Translations under genes and position numbers: made by a program
Assembly (NCBI RefSeq): GCF_005768555.2
Contig: NZ_VCHX02000124.1
Location: 36,595 to 71,248 of the forward strand
DNA from: Streptomyces sporangiiformans
GTDB taxonomy: Bacteria > Actinomycetota > Actinomycetes > Streptomycetales > Streptomycetaceae
Direction: 5' to 3'
Length of the DNA stretch: 34,654 nt
Notes under the pieces: generated by a model
The model's input: only the letters and a program-made list of their open reading frames with translations
What the model was told of the DNA's origin: nothing
Databases searched by the model: none
In this document: piece by piece, positions 33,735 to 34,654 of the stretch
How positions within the stretch are numbered: the first letter of the stretch is position 1
Layout: every line of letters starts with the position of its first letter

Positions 33735-33740
33735 AGCCTA
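33735..33740 (-). promoter_or_regulatory. -10 box of a possible leaderless purD promoter
   Basis: TAGGCT on the minus strand, 6 bp before the GTG. The -35 hexamer at 17-18 bp (GACCTC or GGACCT) is weak. Confidence 0.4.
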
Positions 33741-33817
33741 ACGGTCGGCTCCACCAGGAGGTCCGCCGGGAGCTGGGCGCGTTCGGTTGTCCTGCGACCG
33801 GGGCTGTCCTTGGAGGC

Positions 33818-33838
33818 GTTACTCGTTACTCGTTACTC
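33818..33838 (-). repeat. Triple 7-bp repeat at the dnaX stop codon
   Basis: Three GTTACTC units on the plus strand. Each supplies a TAA on the minus strand, at 33833-33835, 33826-33828 and 33819-33821. Because seven is not a multiple of three, the three stops fall in three different frames. Confidence 0.9.
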
Positions 33839-34654
33839 GTTCGAGAACTCCTCCACGACCGTTGCCCCCAGCTCCCGCACGATCAGCTCGTGCCCCGACA
33901 GGGCCGACTCGTCGAGGTCGGGATCGTCGTCCGCCGGCATGTCGTCCTCCGGCGAAATGGGCGGCGGCTCCGGAGCCGAGGGCCGGGATGGTGGCGGAGG
34001 CGTCGACGAGGGTGCCGGAGAAGGCGAGGCCTGGGCCTGCGAGGCAGCGGGCCGGGGGTCGGGAGCCGCTGGTGCCCGTGGCGCGGGCCGAGGCGCGGCC
34101 TGGGCGGCGCCGCCACCCGGCGAGTACCCACCACCGAAACCGGACCCGGACGACGCCGGCGGAGCCGAACCCCCCGAAGGATCGACGATGGCCTCGATCT
34201 TCCACTGCACGTTGAACTGCTCGGCCAGCGCCTGCCGCAGCACGTCCTCGCTGCCACTGCTCGTGAAGTTGTCGCGCGCCCCCGAGTTGACGAAGGCGAT
34301 CTGGAGGGTCGTGCCGTCGAAGCCGGCCACCTGCGCGTTCTGGCTGAGCAGGATCCAGGTGAAACGGCGCCGGTTCTTCACCGCCTCCAGGATGTTCGGC
34401 CACAGCATGCGGGGATCGAGCCCACCGCTCGCGGGAGCCGAAGGGGCGGCCGGGGCGGCGGCGGCCGGGGGCGGGCCCGCAGGCGCCGGACTGGCCGCAG
34501 GTGAAGAAGAAGAAGGTGAAGAGGAAGGGGGAGGGGGAGCGGATGTGGATGCGGAGCCCGGCGCTCCGGGCGCGGCCGGAGACTGCCCCGCACCCGCGGC
34601 GGCCGCCGTCGGCCACCCACCAGGACGTCGGCCACTGCCCGCCGCTGTGGCGGT
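33833..34654 (-). CDS. dnaX: DNA polymerase III subunit gamma/tau, C-terminal part (5' end outside window)
   Basis: The frame is open from the right edge to TAA at 33833, giving 273 C-terminal residues. It begins in an Ala/Pro/Ser/Gly linker including a run of serines and prolines. The conserved tau-type domain follows: GGLDPRMLWPNILEAVKNRR, FTWILLSQNAQVAGFDG, LQIAFVNSGARDNF and the segment up to WKIEAIVDP. A second Pro/Ala/Ser/Gly linker precedes an acidic helix (DDPDLDESALSGHELIVREL) that ends in EEFSNE. The ATPase clamp-loader domains lie outside. The tau C-terminus contacts the polymerase and helicase. Identification rests on this domain plus the neighbouring purD. Confidence 0.93.
   Translation of the reverse strand, partial: TATAAGSGRRPGGWPTAAAAGAGQSPAAPGAPGSASTSAPPPPSSSPSSSSPAASPAPAGPPPAAAAPAAPSAPASGGLDPRMLWPNILEAVKNRRRFTWILLSQNAQVAGFDGTTLQIAFVNSGARDNFTSSGSEDVLRQALAEQFNVQWKIEAIVDPSGGSAPPASSGSGFGGGYSPGGGAAQAAPRPAPRAPAAPDPRPAASQAQASPSPAPSSTPPPPSRPSAPEPPPISPEDDMPADDDPDLDESALSGHELIVRELGATVVEEFSNE

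Overview
The window is high-GC actinobacterial DNA and almost certainly a Streptomyces chromosome. It carries a BldC developmental regulator, an Lsr2-family nucleoid protein, a valine dehydrogenase, a TTA (bldA-type) leucine codon and HrdB-like promoter hexamers. As I remember the S. coelicolor map, the gene order matches its dnaX-purD-purC-lsrL-purSQL-purFM-vdh-bldC-hrpA neighbourhood, read here from hrpA towards dnaX. That is a comparison from memory, not a search. An exact parS site at 3928-3941 fits a position within a few hundred kb of oriC.

Layout. 1-366 is the tail of a calcineurin-like phosphoesterase. 447-519 is tRNA-Glu, followed by an overlapping pair: an AAA+ ATPase (625-1980) and a TPR protein with a membrane C-terminus (1977-3098). 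A small cysteine-bearing hypothetical protein lies on the other strand. 3792-3809 repeats the 3' end of tRNA-Glu. tRNA-Asp, parS and tRNA-Phe follow (3848-4020). A solitary TnpB (4178-5350, minus) stands between them and the DEAH helicase hrpA (5551-9516). A second, identical tRNA-Asp is followed by a decayed tandem copy of its own 3' end and terminator. Then come a DUF6274 gene with a TTA codon, bldC, a hypothetical gene, vdh and a DUF3073 gene.

14298-22183 holds two minus-strand purine blocks, purF-purM and purS-purQ-purL. A META-domain lipoprotein and a mycothiol-dependent-enzyme-like gene lie between them. The Lsr2 paralogue diverges from purS. Two tRNA-Gly genes (TCC, then GCC) lead into a four-gene, translationally coupled ABC transporter and two-component operon (23424-27173), which ends at a second identical tRNA-Gly(GCC). 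The window closes with minus-strand purC, a dimethylformamidase-like protein, a membrane protein that looks like an M48 peptidase without its zinc motif, purD and the C-terminal part of dnaX.

Functionally, purD, purSQL, purM, purF and purC supply steps 1, 2, 4, 5 and the SAICAR step of IMP synthesis, from separate transcription units rather than one operon. The other genes concern development (bldC, the TTA gene), chromosome organisation (parS, lsrL), replication (dnaX), RNA metabolism (hrpA) and envelope signalling (ABC/TCS). The least explained parts are the AAA+/TPR pair between tRNA-Glu and its 3' fragment, the solitary TnpB, and the catalytically degenerate M48-like membrane protein.
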